Below are positions 21,984-34,439 of a stretch of DNA of 64,000 nucleotides, in pieces. The notes under the pieces are model-generated. The model saw nothing but the letters and a program-made list of their open reading frames with translations. It was not told where the DNA came from and searched no databases. Both the position numbers and the translations under genes were made by a program. Source of the stretch: Trichosporon coremiiforme (taxonomy: Eukaryota; Basidiomycota; Tremellomycetes; Trichosporonales; Trichosporonaceae). Numbering within the stretch: position 1 is the first letter of the stretch; every line of letters begins with the position of its first letter. The DNA is taken from contig BCJJ01000019.1 in the NCBI GenBank assembly GCA_039545355.1, forward strand, positions 804,076-868,075, in the 5' to 3' direction.

Positions 21984-22920
21984 ACGAGCTCCCTGCGCAG
22001 CTCTCGGGGGTCCGCTCCCTCTTCTTATCACGTAGGCGACACCAGTAGCCAGTGTAGACCCATGTAGACGATACATGTCTTTTGAAATACGGTCGGGCGA
22101 GCACGTGCCGGGAGATAAGAGTGATTGCCGAGCTTTAACGTCAGGCGAGAGGCAGACCCCAGCACTCTCCCGCTCCATACTTCTCGACTCTCGTCCTACA
22201 ACTATCATGGCCCGGCCCTGCGGCTTCAGTCAACCCGCAGACATAGCGCAAAAAGGATAGTCAAGTTTACTACTGTGATGAGTAGGTGTTCCAGAAATTC
22301 TCTAAACAATCGTAATCGATCGAATAGAAGGAGTGGATTTGCTTTTTTCAACTAGCAAATGGCTCGACTCGGATAAATCCTCACTGTCAGAGCCTCTCTC
22401 CCGAGCATGCGGATAACTACCAGGTCTCCAAGGAGTACTGGAGGGTCCGTCTGTGCGGATTTTGAAAGTCAGGCTGGCGCATGGAAACCGCATGGCTTTG
22501 TAAGCAGGCGGGTCAAGTAAGGAAATGATGGCTGAAACCTGCAGGTGTGCCCAACGGAAAAAGAGAAGAGCCAGTGGCGTCACGTGATGAGCGTCATGAT
22601 AACGCTGGCGGCGATCTGTCCTGAAAACTGGCGTCTCTACGAGCCCGAGTGCGTCCCTGAGCAGCACGAAGAATACCGAGGAGCCCGGAGATTCTGGAAG
22701 CCTCGGCCAGCCAGGACGCCAGGACATTAGGAACCTGAGCGTCGGTCGCTTGTCGTCACCACCAAGGACATTTCCGACGAAAGCCTCGTATGCTCCACCA
22801 CAGCCCGCACCAACAAAAGCACTCACCACACTAGCACACGGGGCGGACGTAAGCCATTCACGTTCGCATCCTTCTCCCACCCTCTCTACCTCTTCTCCCC
22901 TTGCACGGTGCCTAAACCTC
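21984..22920. other. Intergenic region between eIF3j and the 22921 gene
   Basis: About 0.94 kb. An open frame continuous with the next gene begins at 22750, but its upstream part looks like leader and contains a donor-like GTAAGC near 22851. No other coding or RNA signal. Confidence 0.45.
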
Positions 22921-24234
22921 ATGACCTCCTCGACCGGGCCCTGGGCCCAGCAAGCCCAGCCGCCGACTTTCGGACGCGATCCAAACTCTACACCTACATC
23001 TTCTACCTTCTCCTCCATGTCGAACCAGTCCCACACGCGAAAACGTTCCGCGAACGACGAGGCGCCGTCGCTTGACAGCACCGGCCCGCCGGAACACAAG
23101 CGGCGGCGGCCAAACCTCGCGAACGGGTTTCAGGCGATGAGCATCTCGGGCTCGAATCCGTCGGACCTGCCGCCGCAGTGGTACTCGCACCCCGGTTCCG
23201 CGGTGACGGATGACACGGATGAGGACGGGTTGGAGCCGACGCGCCCCCCGCCCGACGGAGATGTAGGTGTCGAAGTCCTCCCCGACCCGTCCCCCTCGCA
23301 CAACATCTCCTCCCGCCCCAGCTTCACCCATCCCAGCAGACCAGGGCTCTGGCACCGGAGCAGCAGCAGCTCGTCCACGTCCCCGTCGGAAGAGGACTAT
23401 GACTCGGACGCAACGTTCCGCTTACCGCACCAGCGCGCGCCGCCGCAGCAGCCGACGTCCATCGAGCACCCCGAGGTCATCACACCCACGACGCCGAAAC
23501 ACACAACAGGGCCGCCCCATGTGGATTACATGGATTCGGCGCACAAGCGCAAGGTTTCGCGCGACATGGACTCGTCCCCCAAGCTGAGGAGCAAGCGGCG
23601 CCGGCCCTCGACGGATTTCGACATGGACCTGCCTGACTCGCAGAGAGGCAAGGGATGGTACGAGCCAGAGAAGGACCGGATAGTGGTGACCTCGCTCGAC
23701 TCGCCGTCCCCGGAACCTTCGCCAGAGGTGGGCGGCATGCGCTCGCGCTCGACGACTGTGTCCCCGCCGCCGCGCGACTCGGGAGAAAGCTACAACTACG
23801 AGGAGAACCGCAACCTGTCCCAACCAGGCAGCCACGGGTTCACGATCTCGCCGTCTCTGTTGACGCACATCCTGAACGCGCAGCGGGATCAGTTCGGCCC
23901 GCAGCCCAACTTCACCGTCGAGCCGGCCGAGAGGGGATTAGTTCTCTACCGGCCCTTGGGCGGTATGCCAGCCGAAGACGTCGTGCAACAGTGGCAGCAG
24001 AAGGCGAAGCGGGCGAAGCATGTGCGCCCCCAGATCCCCGATCCGGACGGACACCGGTTTGAGCTGGTAGACGACGACGAGGACCTCATGAATGGGCCTG
24101 CTGTTGTGGGCGTCCCCAGTGATGAGCTCTGGACTTCCAAAACAGGGAACATTTCACAGATGGACACGGATATGCCCTCTCCTGGAGCCGGAGGGATGGA
24201 CGTTGAGCCGGACGGAGACGTGGAGATGGGATAG
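22921..24234 (+). CDS. Hypothetical disordered, nuclear-type protein, 437 aa
   Basis: Single open exon from MTSSTGPWAQQAQPP to TAG at 24232-24234. Rich in Ser, Pro, Asp, Glu and short basic clusters (EHKRRRPN, KLRSKRRRPS) that look like nuclear import signals. SP/TP sites are abundant. One ordered-looking block near residues 305-365 reads HGFTISPSLLTHILNAQRDQ, FTVEPAERGLVLYRPLGGMP and AEDVVQQWQQKAKRAK. The C-terminus is very acidic (DGDVEMG). I do not know the family; it may be a lineage-specific regulator. The frame extends 57 codons further upstream to 22750, so the start is uncertain. Confidence 0.68.
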   Translation: MTSSTGPWAQQAQPPTFGRDPNSTPTSSTFSSMSNQSHTRKRSANDEAPSLDSTGPPEHKRRRPNLANGFQAMSISGSNPSDLPPQWYSHPGSAVTDDTDEDGLEPTRPPPDGDVGVEVLPDPSPSHNISSRPSFTHPSRPGLWHRSSSSSSTSPSEEDYDSDATFRLPHQRAPPQQPTSIEHPEVITPTTPKHTTGPPHVDYMDSAHKRKVSRDMDSSPKLRSKRRRPSTDFDMDLPDSQRGKGWYEPEKDRIVVTSLDSPSPEPSPEVGGMRSRSTTVSPPPRDSGESYNYEENRNLSQPGSHGFTISPSLLTHILNAQRDQFGPQPNFTVEPAERGLVLYRPLGGMPAEDVVQQWQQKAKRAKHVRPQIPDPDGHRFELVDDDEDLMNGPAVVGVPSDELWTSKTGNISQMDTDMPSPGAGGMDVEPDGDVEMG

Positions 24235-24489
24235 AAGAAGCATTGTTGTCATCATGTCATAGATTATAATGTGCATAGTATTTAACACGAACGTAGCACG
24301 AGCGTCATGCGAGTAGAGCCAATGAGCAGTGGTTTACTGTTTGCATCGTTGCAAGGAGATGGAGATGGAGGTAGACAAGTACGCCACACCTAACCACCTG
24401 GTCTGGCCACCCAGGTCCACCGGCCCGGCTATCGCCGATATCCATGTCATGTCGCGTTTCATCTTCCGACTACCCATCAATCAAGCACC

Positions 24490-25796
24490 ATGTCTCTCGG
24501 CCCCGGTCCCATCGTCGTGCTCGGCGCAGGCGTGATCGGGCTTGCGACCGCGATCCGGATCCTCGAGTCGCCCGCCTTGCAAGGAAGGGAGGTGCACGTC
24601 GTCGCAGGACATCTCCCGAACGACCCGCTCGACGCAACTTATGCGAGCGGCATAGCCGGCGCGCACCACTTGTCTTTCGCCGATGATGGCGATTTCAGGC
24701 AGAGGCGGTGGGATATGGCCAGTGAGTTCAACCTCCTATACAGATCCCATTGTCATCTATGCTGCCCAGACGAACTGGCTGAGAGCACACGCTGACCACA
24801 GCATTCCACGTCTTCTCCGCCGAATGGCGCGAGCGAGGCGAGTCGACGGGCCTCATGGCACTGACGCAGACCGAGCTCTGGGTCGGGTCCAAGAAGCATC
24901 TGAAGATCTACGAGGAGCACCCGGAGGTGCGTCCGCCTCTGGCTGACCTTTTCGCGGCTTAGCTATCCTGAGTTGCCTAAGCTGACGTCCAGTTCGAGGT
25001 CGTGCGCCTCGCCGAGATCCCCTGCAAGGTCGACCACGCGATCCGCTTCAAGTCCTTCACGATCACGCCGGCGCTGTACCTCGCCTCTCTTGTTGAGCGA
25101 CTCCAGGCGCTGGGCGGGAAGCTGCACCGGGTCTACGTTCCCTCGCTCGACTATTTGGTCTCACCGCAGTGTCTCGCGCTGTACGGCAGTGCGCCGGCGG
25201 CTGTCGTTAACTGCACGGGCCTGGGAAGTCTGACACTCGGCGGAGTACAGGATGAGAAATTGTTCCCGACACGAGGCCAGGTCGTGCGTGTCCGCGCGCC
25301 ATGGATTCGGACGGGTTGGACTAGGCAGGTCGGCTCCCTCGACGGCGGCGAGGGCGGGGAACGGACCTACGTGATTCCCCGATGTACTGGGGACGTGATT
25401 CTCGGCGGCACGCGGGAGATCGGGGACTGGACGCCGTTCCCACGCGCCGAGACTGCGAGGGACATTCTGCAGCGCACGCAGGACATCTGTCCTGAGCTCG
25501 TGCCGGAGCATCTGCGCGTGAACACGTGCCAAACGATCAGGGGACTGCACCATGCGCTCTTCGCTGAGGGCGGGGAAGTGCGGGGACCTCTTGATGGGAT
25601 TGTGAAGGAGCATCTCGTGGGTTTCAGGCCGTCAAGAGAAGGTGGGACGAGACTTGAGAGGGAAGAGGTCGGATTGGGAGGAAGAAGGACACCGGTCGTG
25701 CACAATTATGGACATGGAGGTGCTGGGTGGCAGAGTTCGTGGGGGTGCGCTATGGATGTGGTCAGCCTCCTCGAGGGTCGCCCGGCCAAGTTGTAG
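24490..25796 (+). CDS. D-amino-acid oxidase family flavoenzyme
   Basis: FAD enzyme oxidising D-amino acids to imino acids with release of hydrogen peroxide, in peroxisomes. Exons 24490-24721, 24802-24926 and 24993-25796 give 386 aa. The dinucleotide-binding loop is [20 protein letters not shown] (residues 8-27); PTRGQVVRV and YVIPR occur mid-chain; the family signature [18 protein letters not shown] lies near the C-terminus. The last three residues, AKL, fit a peroxisomal targeting signal type 1. D-amino-acid versus D-aspartate preference cannot be told by eye, so no symbol is given. At 386 aa it is slightly longer than the typical 340-370. Confidence 0.92.
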
Positions 25797-26226
25797 ATCT
25801 AGTGCGTATGAATCGCCATCGCACTGCGGATCGCAAGCGTCGCAAGCAGCTCAAGCATCGCAAATATCACTCAAAACTCAAGAGAGGCGCCGTTTCCAGG
25901 ACCTTGGGTCAGCTCGGGTCAGCACTCAGACCGCGTCCCAGGCACGCTCCGCTTTCCCACGGTCGCCACGCGTCGCCACGATCCACGACAAAGTCCACCT
26001 CGCAGCGTCCACCATGACGCTTCGGCGACAACAAAACCTTCTATCCCATTCCTTGCTTGTCACCGCTGTCCATCGCGCTCTTGCATTCAGCAAACACCAC
26101 GACAGACCCGGAAGCGACCTGTTCAGCAACTGTCCGCTTTAAAACGGCTCCAACGAGCGAAGTTCACCCACACAACACCTTATTTTCCCCTTTCCACACC
26201 CTTCCCCCCGCTTCGACACTAGCAAC
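25797..26226. promoter_or_regulatory. CCT3 promoter and DAO 3' flank
   Basis: Both genes read rightward. The last 200 bp are C/T-rich with repeated CGCCACG words (GGTCGCCACGCGTCGCCACG near 25961). No coding support. Confidence 0.4.
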
Positions 26227-28057
26227 ATGGCTATGCCCGGAGGTATGCCCATGGTGGTGATGAGTGAGTCTGCAACGGAAAGGTCAAACTGACGAAACAG
26301 ACACCGGGCCCGAGCGCCAGACCGGACGTAAGGCGCAGACGGCCAACATCGTTGCCGCCAAGGTTGGTGATGAGTCAGGGCGACATGCTGACGGTAGACC
26401 GTCGCCGATGTGATCAGGACGTGTCTCGGCCCCAAGGCCATGCTCAAGATGGTCCTTGACCCTATGGGCGGTATTCTGTGAGCTGATAGAAAGTGGTTCT
26501 AAGCTAATGGACAGCCTGACTAACGACGGACACGCGATCCTGCGTGAGATCGATGTCGCACACCCTGCGGCGAAGAGCATGATCGAGCTCTCGCGGACCC
26601 AGGACGAGGAGGTCGGTGACGGAACGACTTCGGTCATTATCATTGCGGGCGAGATCCTCGCGTACTCGCTGCCCCTGCTCGAGAAGCACATCCACCCCGT
26701 CGTCATCATCCGCGCGTTCAAGGCGGCGCTGAACGACGCGCTCGCCACCATCGACAAGATCTCGGTCAAGGTCAACACGTCGGACGACAAGGAGATGCTC
26801 GCGCTCATCAAGACGTCGATCGGAACCAAGTTTGTGTCGCGCTGGTCGGACCTGATGTGCAAGCTCGCGCTCGACGCCGTCAAGACGGTCGCTGTGTCGG
26901 CCGAGGCTGAGAACAACGTCGTCTCCACTGGCGGCGAGGGTAAGAGCCCCGTCGACGTCAAGACGGTCGACATCAAGCGCTATGCTCGTGTTGAGAAGGT
27001 TCCCGGTGGCGAGATCGAGGACTCGCGTGTCCTCAAGGGTGTCATGATCAACAAGGACATTACGCACCCCAAGATGCGCAGGAAGATTGCCAACCCCCGT
27101 GTTGTCCTCCTCGACTGTCCCCTCGAGTACAAGAAGGGCGAGTCGCAGACCAACATTGAGATCACGCGCGAGGAGGACTGGAACCGCGTCCTCCAGATCG
27201 AGGAGGAGCAGATCAAGGCCATGTGCGACAAGATCATCGAGTTCAAGCCCGACGTCGTCGTCACGGAGAAGGGTGTCTCGGACCTCGCCCAGCACTACTT
27301 CCTCAAGGCCAACCCGCCCATCACCGCCATCCGCCGTGTCAGGAAATCGGACAACAACCGTATTGCCCGTGCTGTCGGTGCCACGATCGTGAACCGCGTC
27401 GACGACCTGCGCGAGTCGGACGTCGGCACGGGATGTGGTTCGTTCCACATCGACAAGCTCGGCGACGAGTACTTCTCCTTCTTTGACGAGTGCAAGGAGC
27501 CCAAGGCGTGCACGATCCTGCTCCGTGGCCCGTCCAAGGACATCCTGAACGAGATCGACCGTAACCTCGCGGACGCGATGGCTGTCGCACGTAACGTCGT
27601 CTTCAACCCGATCCTCGCCCCCGGCGGTGGTGCGACCGAGCTCGCGATCTCGACCGCGCTCATGGAGAAGGCTAAGTCGATGCCGGGTGTCGCGGGCGCG
27701 CCGTACAAGGCGATCGCGGAGGCGCTCGAGGTGATCCCGCGCACGCTGATCCAGAACTGCGGCGGCAACGCGATCCGCACGCTGACCGAGCTGCGCGCGC
27801 TGCACGCCGACGGCAAGAACTACATGGGCGTCGACGGCGAGACGGGCAAGGTCGCCGACATGCGCGAGTACGGCCTCATGGAGTCGGCGGCCGTCAAGAT
27901 CCAGACGCTCAAGACGGCGATCGAGTCGGCGACGCTGCTGCTCCGTGTCGACGACATTGTCAGCGCCCGCAGGCCGAACGAGCCCTCGGGAGCGCAGGGC
28001 ATGACGCAGGGCCTGGAGGGAACTGAGGACCTCCAGCCGGACGGAGTCCAGATGTAA
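26227..28057 (+). CDS. CCT3: T-complex protein 1 subunit gamma (CCT3)
   Basis: Gamma subunit of the cytosolic TRiC/CCT chaperonin that folds actin and tubulin. Exons 26227-26263, 26301-26362, 26398-26477 and 26515-28057 give 573 aa (family ~545). Group II chaperonin motifs are present: RTCLGPKAMLKMVLDPMGGI, LTNDGHAILREIDVAHPAAK, DEEVGDGTTSVIIIAGEIL (~residue 94), CTILLRGPSKDILNEIDRNL, and FNPILAPGGGATELAIS. Three introns near the 5' end are tiny (about 35-37 nt). The C-terminus extends past the usual end with EPSGAQGMTQGLEGTEDLQP. A very long antisense frame lies across the main exon and is a shadow of codon bias. Confidence 0.97.
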
Positions 28058-28117
28058 TTTAACGGGTAATATCACGTAGTTCATTTTTGCATGAATGTCA
28101 GATAGAGCATAAGCGGC

Positions 28118-28140
28118 TGCATGCATGCATGCATGCATGC
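28118..28140. repeat. (TGCA)n self-complementary tetranucleotide run
   Basis: TGC followed by five ATGC units, about 60 bp after the CCT3 stop codon. It can pair with itself and lies among other TGCATG words seen at 3' ends in this window. Confidence 0.9.
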
Positions 28141-28326
28141 GGGTTTGGGGTCTAGGAGTTACGAGGAAGGGATGGCGGTGCGTGATGCTGCGACTCCAGG
28201 TGTAGTCGTGGCTGATTATCACATTCCTACCCCGCAACCAGAGGTGGAGGCAAACACCCCCGGTCGTCGGTCGGTGTCGTATGACGTTTCAACCCTGTCA
28301 CCATCGTTTGCGACCACATCACCACC

Positions 28327-31300
28327 ATGCCTGAGCGGCAGAACTCGTCGTCTCAGCTGCTTACCCCGTCGCCAGCGGTTGGCGACCCTCTGTCCTTCTC
28401 GTCTGGCGGGGGACACGGCGGAGGGCATGGAGGGCATGGAGGACCCGGGTTAACGCGGCGCATCAGCGCGTCCGTGCTCGACGTCACCGCCTCCGGGATC
28501 GATCGGAGGCGGCCCAGTCTCTCGCCGGCCGTCATGTCTCCGGCCATCGCTTCGCCCGTCGTCGCCTCCCCTTCGGCACCTGTCTCGACGCGCACGTCGC
28601 CGACCAAGACGCACGCCACCCTGACCCCGAGACCGAAGCGGCCCAGCCTTGATCCGGACTTGCTCGGTATTGGCGGATCGGGAGGGAAGAAGTACAGCAG
28701 CCGCCGTGTATCGGGGAATAATCGACCAAGAGCGGCATTGGGCCTAGAAGGGATCGACGCAGATGATGTGCTCGACACGCGGTACGACGAGATGAGCGAC
28801 GCCGAGCTCCAGGCTGTGCTCGACCCATGGGCCGTCAAGCCACTCAGCCTAGGGACAGGGCCGGCCGACGATTCCTCCCCTTCCTCGGCCTCCGCCTCCG
28901 ACATCGACGTACACGAAACGCCGCGCAGTGATCGACGCCGACCGCCATTGGAAGCGACGCTCTCGCCGCAGCTCCCCGGCTCCTCGCCGCTCGCGCCGAA
29001 GCTCACGCGCTCGTCGTCCTCGAACCAGCCGCTCTTCCCGCCGTCCCCGCCGCAGGCGCCAAAGTCCTCCGAGCACCCGCTAAGAGTCCTGAGCAGGGCG
29101 GTACGGGAGCTGATGGCGAGTGTCTCTCGACTCGAGGCCGAGAACGAGACTCTGCGGGATACGGTTGCAGAGCAGGCTGCGCAGATTAGCAGGCTCGCGC
29201 AGGCCAACGCACCTCTGCAGGCCATGGCGAGCCGGCCACGGAGCATAAAAGATAGTGGGGAGAGGAGTGAGGCCGTGTCGGTACCGAAGAGTGATCAGGT
29301 AAGCCCCAGTAAGAAGCTGTGTGGAGAATGGCGCAGCTGAACACCAGGCATCGATCCACGACAGCCTCGCCGACGCTCTTAGCACGAGCCTCGCGTCGCC
29401 AGGGAAGATGCAGCTCATGCTGGATGAGCGGCCGGGATCGCCGAGTTCGTTCGCTTCGGCACGGCCGAAGAGCCCCGCGCCCAGTGTCCAGTCAGCAAGG
29501 TCAACGAGTACGGCGGAGCGGCCGAAGTCGAGAGAGAGCCGCCCGAGGACAGCGAGCAACGCGTCCCATAAGACGTGGGGGAGTATCTGGGGTTGGGGAA
29601 AGAGGCCGCGGAAGGGCAGTATGGGGAGCACAGCGGCGCTTCCGGAGGAGGAGGACGAGGACTGGCGGCGTGGAGACGGAGGGAGCACGCCGGGTTTCCG
29701 CGCAGTCGTGCTCGCAACTGTAAGCTTTGCAGGCCGCGCTAACAACTGACAACAGCGTATTCTGACACCTGACACGGGCTCGATTTTATACGGCGAAGCC
29801 CAGCCAAAGTTGGCAGAGTGGGCACACGCGCTCGTCAGCAACGCGCGCGACGAGGGAATCAGCGTCAAGGAGCCGCCGGGGCGACAGCGTGCGCGATCGC
29901 GCGCAACGAGCGTGTCGAGCCAGGTCCCACCCGCACTGAACGAGCCGGAGGGGAGTGACGTCGTCTCCGGCGCGGTCGCGGCAGGGCGAAGCTTCATCTC
30001 GCGCTCCAAGGCCGCGATGGGAATGGACGACGCGAAGCCGCCGAAGCGCCCTGCGCTGCTCAGCAAGCCGAGCACGCGCGCGCCGACGACGGCAGTGACG
30101 CCGAGCTCAGAGGTTAATGGCCCTTTACCCCCGCCCAGCGTCGAGCTCGCATCCATCGTGCCCGATGAAAGCCGGCCGCCGACAGTGCTCCTGTCGCGAC
30201 AGAACTTGGGTAGCTTCTTCACCAGCTCAAGGAAGGGGACGCCGAAACTTTCGACTGCTACAAGGTTTACGAGTGACCAGCCGCCGCTGACGGACCGTTA
30301 CGGCTTTATCTGTGGGCATCCAGTTACGTTAAGGGGCTGCTGAGCTGACAACAGATGACATCCAGCACGCGAGCATGCTGAAGGACGCCAGCCGCGTTGG
30401 CACGTCCGCGCCCATCTCGCTGACGGGGCACAACCTCGAACCGCCGGTCCTGTCGCATGACCCCGCGACGATACCCGTTTCGCCTAGGAGCGCGTCGCCC
30501 GACCTGCCGCACACCCCCGAGACGACGTCACCGCCTAACGGCTCTGTCACTGTACAGCGTCGGCGGAAACCGTCTCTTTACCGCTCGCTCGCGCCTGCTC
30601 CTTCACGTCCGACGACAGGGAAGGACGAGGTCAGCGTCGCTGTTCGCGGCGGTGCGTCACGGCACAGTGGCTCGAGTGCGTCCGCCGCCCTGGTCAGCGA
30701 GGCTGGCACGCCGAACGAGGAGGGCGAGGCGTCTGCCGCTTCCAGGCTCACAGTGTCGAGCCTGTTAGACCAGCTGACGGAGATCCACGACCGGCAGCAG
30801 AAGACGCGGACGGCAGAGTGGGACGCGTTCCTTCGCAAGCGCGTGCGAAGGGGCAAGGACGTGGGTGTGTCCGGCGCCATATCCGCCATCATCCACCTGC
30901 AGGGCCACTCGTCCAAGAGCAGCCAGGAGGAGTATAACAAGTTCCTCCGGCTTGTAAGGCGGGGCATCCCGATCGAGTACAGAAGTGACGTGTGGGCGGA
31001 GTCGTGCGGAGCACGAGACTCGATGGTGCCAGGCGAGTACGCTGAGGTCCTGAGTGTGCACAAGGAGGACCAGAGCGCCGTCATGGTCGACATTGACAAG
31101 GACGTGGGACGCACGTTCCCAGGCAACGTGTTCTTCGGCGGCGACGGCCCCGGCGTCAAGAAGCTCCGCAGAGTGCTTGTCGCGTACTCCTGGCACAACC
31201 CTGCTGTCGGATAGTGAGTTGACTTGCCGATCAGAGGAACTGACATCCAGCTGCCAGGGCATGAACATGCTCGCCGCGACTTTGCTCCTGACGTACACTG

Positions 31301-31875
31301 ACGAGGGTGAGCTATCGGAGTCGTTCACAGCTGACGAAGCAGAACAAGCCTTCTGGGTGTTAGACAGCATGATCGACCGTCTCCTGCCGCGGGACTACTA
31401 TGCTCCCTCTTTGCTCGGCTCACGCGCTAACCAGCTCGTGCTCCAGGACCTGGTGCAACTGCATATCCCCAAGATCTGGACCCATCTCCAGAACCTTTCC
31501 ATCGACTTGACATCAATCACGTTCGGCTGGTTCCTGTCCCTATTCACGGACATACTCCCCGTCGAGACGCTCTTCCGCGTGTGGGACATCTTCTTCCTCC
31601 CCGCCGAGCAAGGCGAGGGCGGGAACGCAATCCTGTTCCGCATCGCACTTGCAATCCTCAAAATCAACGAACAGGACCTCCTTCGCTGCGACTCCGTGCC
31701 GGCCGTGTTCGAGTACCTGTCCGGCATTAAGCTGAGCTCCAAGCTCTGGAACCCCGACAAGCTTATCGCGCTCCAGCACAGCTACAAGGGCGTCATCAAG
31801 GGCAACGAGATTCGGAAGCGCGTCGAGGACAAGATCGACCAACTGCAGCGCGAACTCGACCAGGATGACGACTAG
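28327..31875 (+). CDS. TBC-domain Rab GTPase-activating protein, 1115 aa
   Basis: Accelerates GTP hydrolysis on a Rab GTPase in membrane traffic. Exons 28327-29298, 29348-29719, 29756-30311, 30355-31213, 31251-31306 and 31343-31875. The first ~600 residues are Ser/Pro-rich with a predicted coiled coil (VRELMASVSRLEAENETLRD). DRYGFIYDIQH spans the third intron. The TBC domain starts near residue 830 with RRGIPIEYRSDVWAE. The arginine finger motif IDKDVGR (IxxDxxR) is near residue 880 and the glutamine finger YCQGMN near 920, so both catalytic residues are intact. TSITFGWFLSLFTDILPVET and RVWDIFF follow; the end is a short coiled coil. The fifth intron is only 36 nt and in frame, so a read-through product is possible. 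Substrate Rab unknown. Confidence 0.93.
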
Positions 31876-31922
31876 AGATAGAATCAATGTATGCATGTAC
31901 TCTATGTAAAGCTGCATGAAGC

Positions 31923-34186
31923 TTAGTCGTCCTCAATCTCCATGCTCTCCTCGACAAGGTCGCTCATGAGGCTCTCGCCGCCGGCCTCCTCTAAGCTCCT
32001 CGGGTCCGCCTCGACCGGCAGCGGGCCGAAGGCGGGGTTGCCCTTTGACACATTGAAGGGGTCGAGATCGCTTCGCGCGATGGCGGCAGGAAGGCCAGGA
32101 AGAGTCGTGGGGTCGAGGCACTCGACCTGCTCCTTGAGCGCCATCTCGAGCAGCACGGTCGCGACCGGCTCTTGTGGCACAAGAGCAAGCGCGCGGTGGT
32201 ACAGTGCGATGGCGGTGCGGATGTCGCCCTCGAGCTGCGCCAGCATAGCTTGGGACGCGTACGCCGTCGCATTCGTCGGGTCGAGCGCAATACACCCCGC
32301 GTACGCAGCTCGGGCCTCAGCATACCGCCCGCTGATGCGGTACGCGTGGCCCAGGTTCGCGTGTGTCACCGCCCAAGCAGCCGTGCGGCCCTGCATTTCG
32401 CCCGCGCCCGCGATCGCGCGCTCAAAGTACTTGATCGCAGCGCCCATGTCGCCTCTGTCGTAGGCCGTCACGCCTAGTTCGTTCAGCAGCAGTGGGTCGC
32501 TCGGGTGCAGCGCCGCGCTAGCGAGGAAAAACTCCTCGGCGAGCTGGCTCGAGGACAGCTGGAGGTGCTCCATACCGATGATGAACAGGAGCGTGAGGTG
32601 CGAGCCGGGGAACAAGCGGGCCGCGGTCGAGTATGCGGTGATGGCATGATCGTGCTCGCCCTCCCATGCGAAGGAGTGCGCGAACGCGATCCACGCCGGC
32701 GCAAAGCGGGGATCAATGAGATTCGCCTTGCTGAAGTGCCGCCGCGCCTCGGCCCACCGCTTCCCAGTGAAGTACCACAGGCCAACAGCGTACCACGTCG
32801 TCGCCGCGTCGGGGTCCTGCTGCACCAAGTCGTGCGCGAGCATGAAGAGCGAACTTCGCAGGCGCGGGATGTAGTGCATGCACGCGAGGTGCAAAGGTAG
32901 CGCTGAGGGGTGTCCCGGGATACGCGCCAGGATCTTGGACGTGACGCTGTAGCAGTCCTCCCACTTGTACCGTGCGAAAAGCTCCTCAGCCAGTCCGACC
33001 AGCACGTCGGGGTTGTCCCGCAGTCCGTAGTTGTCGATCAGCTCTCGCCGCACCGCCGCGATCTCGGCCACGTGCGCGTCCTTTCGCAGCTTGGACAGGT
33101 ACATCAACCGCACGAAAGTAGCCTCCTCCGGCTCGAGCTGCGAGCGGTACGCGAGGTTGTTGACGAACTCCCATTCTGCTGTCAGCTAGATCCGCGGCTA
33201 TGAGGAAGCTCACCTTCAGCGGCCGTCATCATCTGGCCCTCGACAATCTCGCGGAACGCGTCATAGTTCTTGACATCGATGACGAGCGCCTCGACGAAGC
33301 TCTCCTTGGCGAGCGCCATGCTTGACAGACGCAGGTGCAAGATACCGCGCAGGAAGCACATGGCCGAGTGCAGCTTGATGCCGTCGACGGGTCCAGTCTC
33401 CGCGACGGACTCCTTGCGGAACGGGTTCGACTCGCCGATCAGTTCGAGCGCCTCCTCGTACTTCTCCTGCCCCATCAGACACTGCACCGCGAGCGAGCGG
33501 CACGGCAGGGACTCGGCGATCATCGGTGCGAGAAGCTCCTCCTTCCCCTTGCCCTTGTCCTTGTCGCCGGGCTGCCGTGGCGGCGGCATCGGGTCCATCA
33601 GCAGCCGCTGGGCGCGCAGGTACTGTCCCATCAGGAAGTAGACGTGCGCGAGCCAGAACGCGTCGTTGCTCTCGCCTGGGATCAGTTACAGCTTAAGGCA
33701 TCGTAACTCACCAGTGAGAGACAGGATCTTGTCGGCCCAGAATGCCGCCGTCTCGTAAAGGTTGTGGATAGCCGCGTCGTTGCGCCACGTACGCATCGAC
33801 GCAATCATGCTCTCTCGCGCGTCGCCTTCGAGGTCATCGAGCTCGTCGCTGGCGTCGACGCTCGTGTCGCACAGTCTTGAGCGGGAGCTGGTACCAGTCC
33901 CGGAGGGTTGGGGGCGCGTCCAGCGGCCGAGAATGCTATTCGCCGTTCCGCGGCGGAGCGGCGTGCGCGCCGGCGACACCTGTGACATGCTCATGTTGCC
34001 CTGCTCGGCCGAGGAGAGGAAGGCGGCGCGGCCCCGCGACGGAGACATGATTGACACATCGCTGTAGCTGCTGTCATTCGGGTTCAGGGAGAAGGACGTC
34101 GATAGCCGAGCAGCGGAGCCGGGAAGTCTGCGCCGCGCGGGACCTTGCGGCGTGAACGTCGCTGGCGGGGGGGTGTGCGTCGGCAT
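31923..34186 (-). CDS. CDC16: Anaphase-promoting complex subunit 6 (Cdc16/Cut9)
   Basis: TPR scaffold subunit of the APC/C ubiquitin ligase in cell-cycle control. Exons 33712-34186, 33214-33675 and 31923-33178 give 730 aa. The first ~105 residues are Ser/Pro-rich. TPR-type helices begin with [20 protein letters not shown] and [20 protein letters not shown]. The conserved core reads [60 protein letters not shown] and [20 protein letters not shown]. The C-terminus is acidic (EESMEIEDD). The second acceptor is a NAGNAG (GACAGCAG), so one Ala may be included or skipped. Its stop lies 47 bp from that of the convergent Rab-GAP. Confidence 0.93.
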
Positions 34187-34439
34187 TGGTCGTGGGTGAG
34201 TTTGTTTTGTTGACGTTTCCGTGCAGCGATCAAGGATGGAGGCCGGTCTCAGGCACGGTTGTCTGGCCGCTCATGGTCGCGCGTTGTCGAGTTACGTAAC
34301 ACCCCATCTCTACTTCAATGCACCAAAGGGAAGACGTCAGCGTGCACTCGATCTGCAGCATCTGTGCATGTTGAGAAGCCAGAGGCTGCTAAACAATCAT
34401 GAATGCATGCCTGCACAAGTACATTGCCGAGCCGTAGTT

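Noticed and set aside
22750..22920. 57-codon N-terminal extension of the 22921 protein
   Set aside because: Composition resembles leader and contains a donor-like site; kept only as an alternative start.
26504..28237. 577-codon open frame antisense to CCT3
   Set aside because: Mirror image of strong GC3 codon bias in the sense gene; highly biased Arg/Leu/Asp/Val composition, no family, and CCT3 on the other strand is certain.
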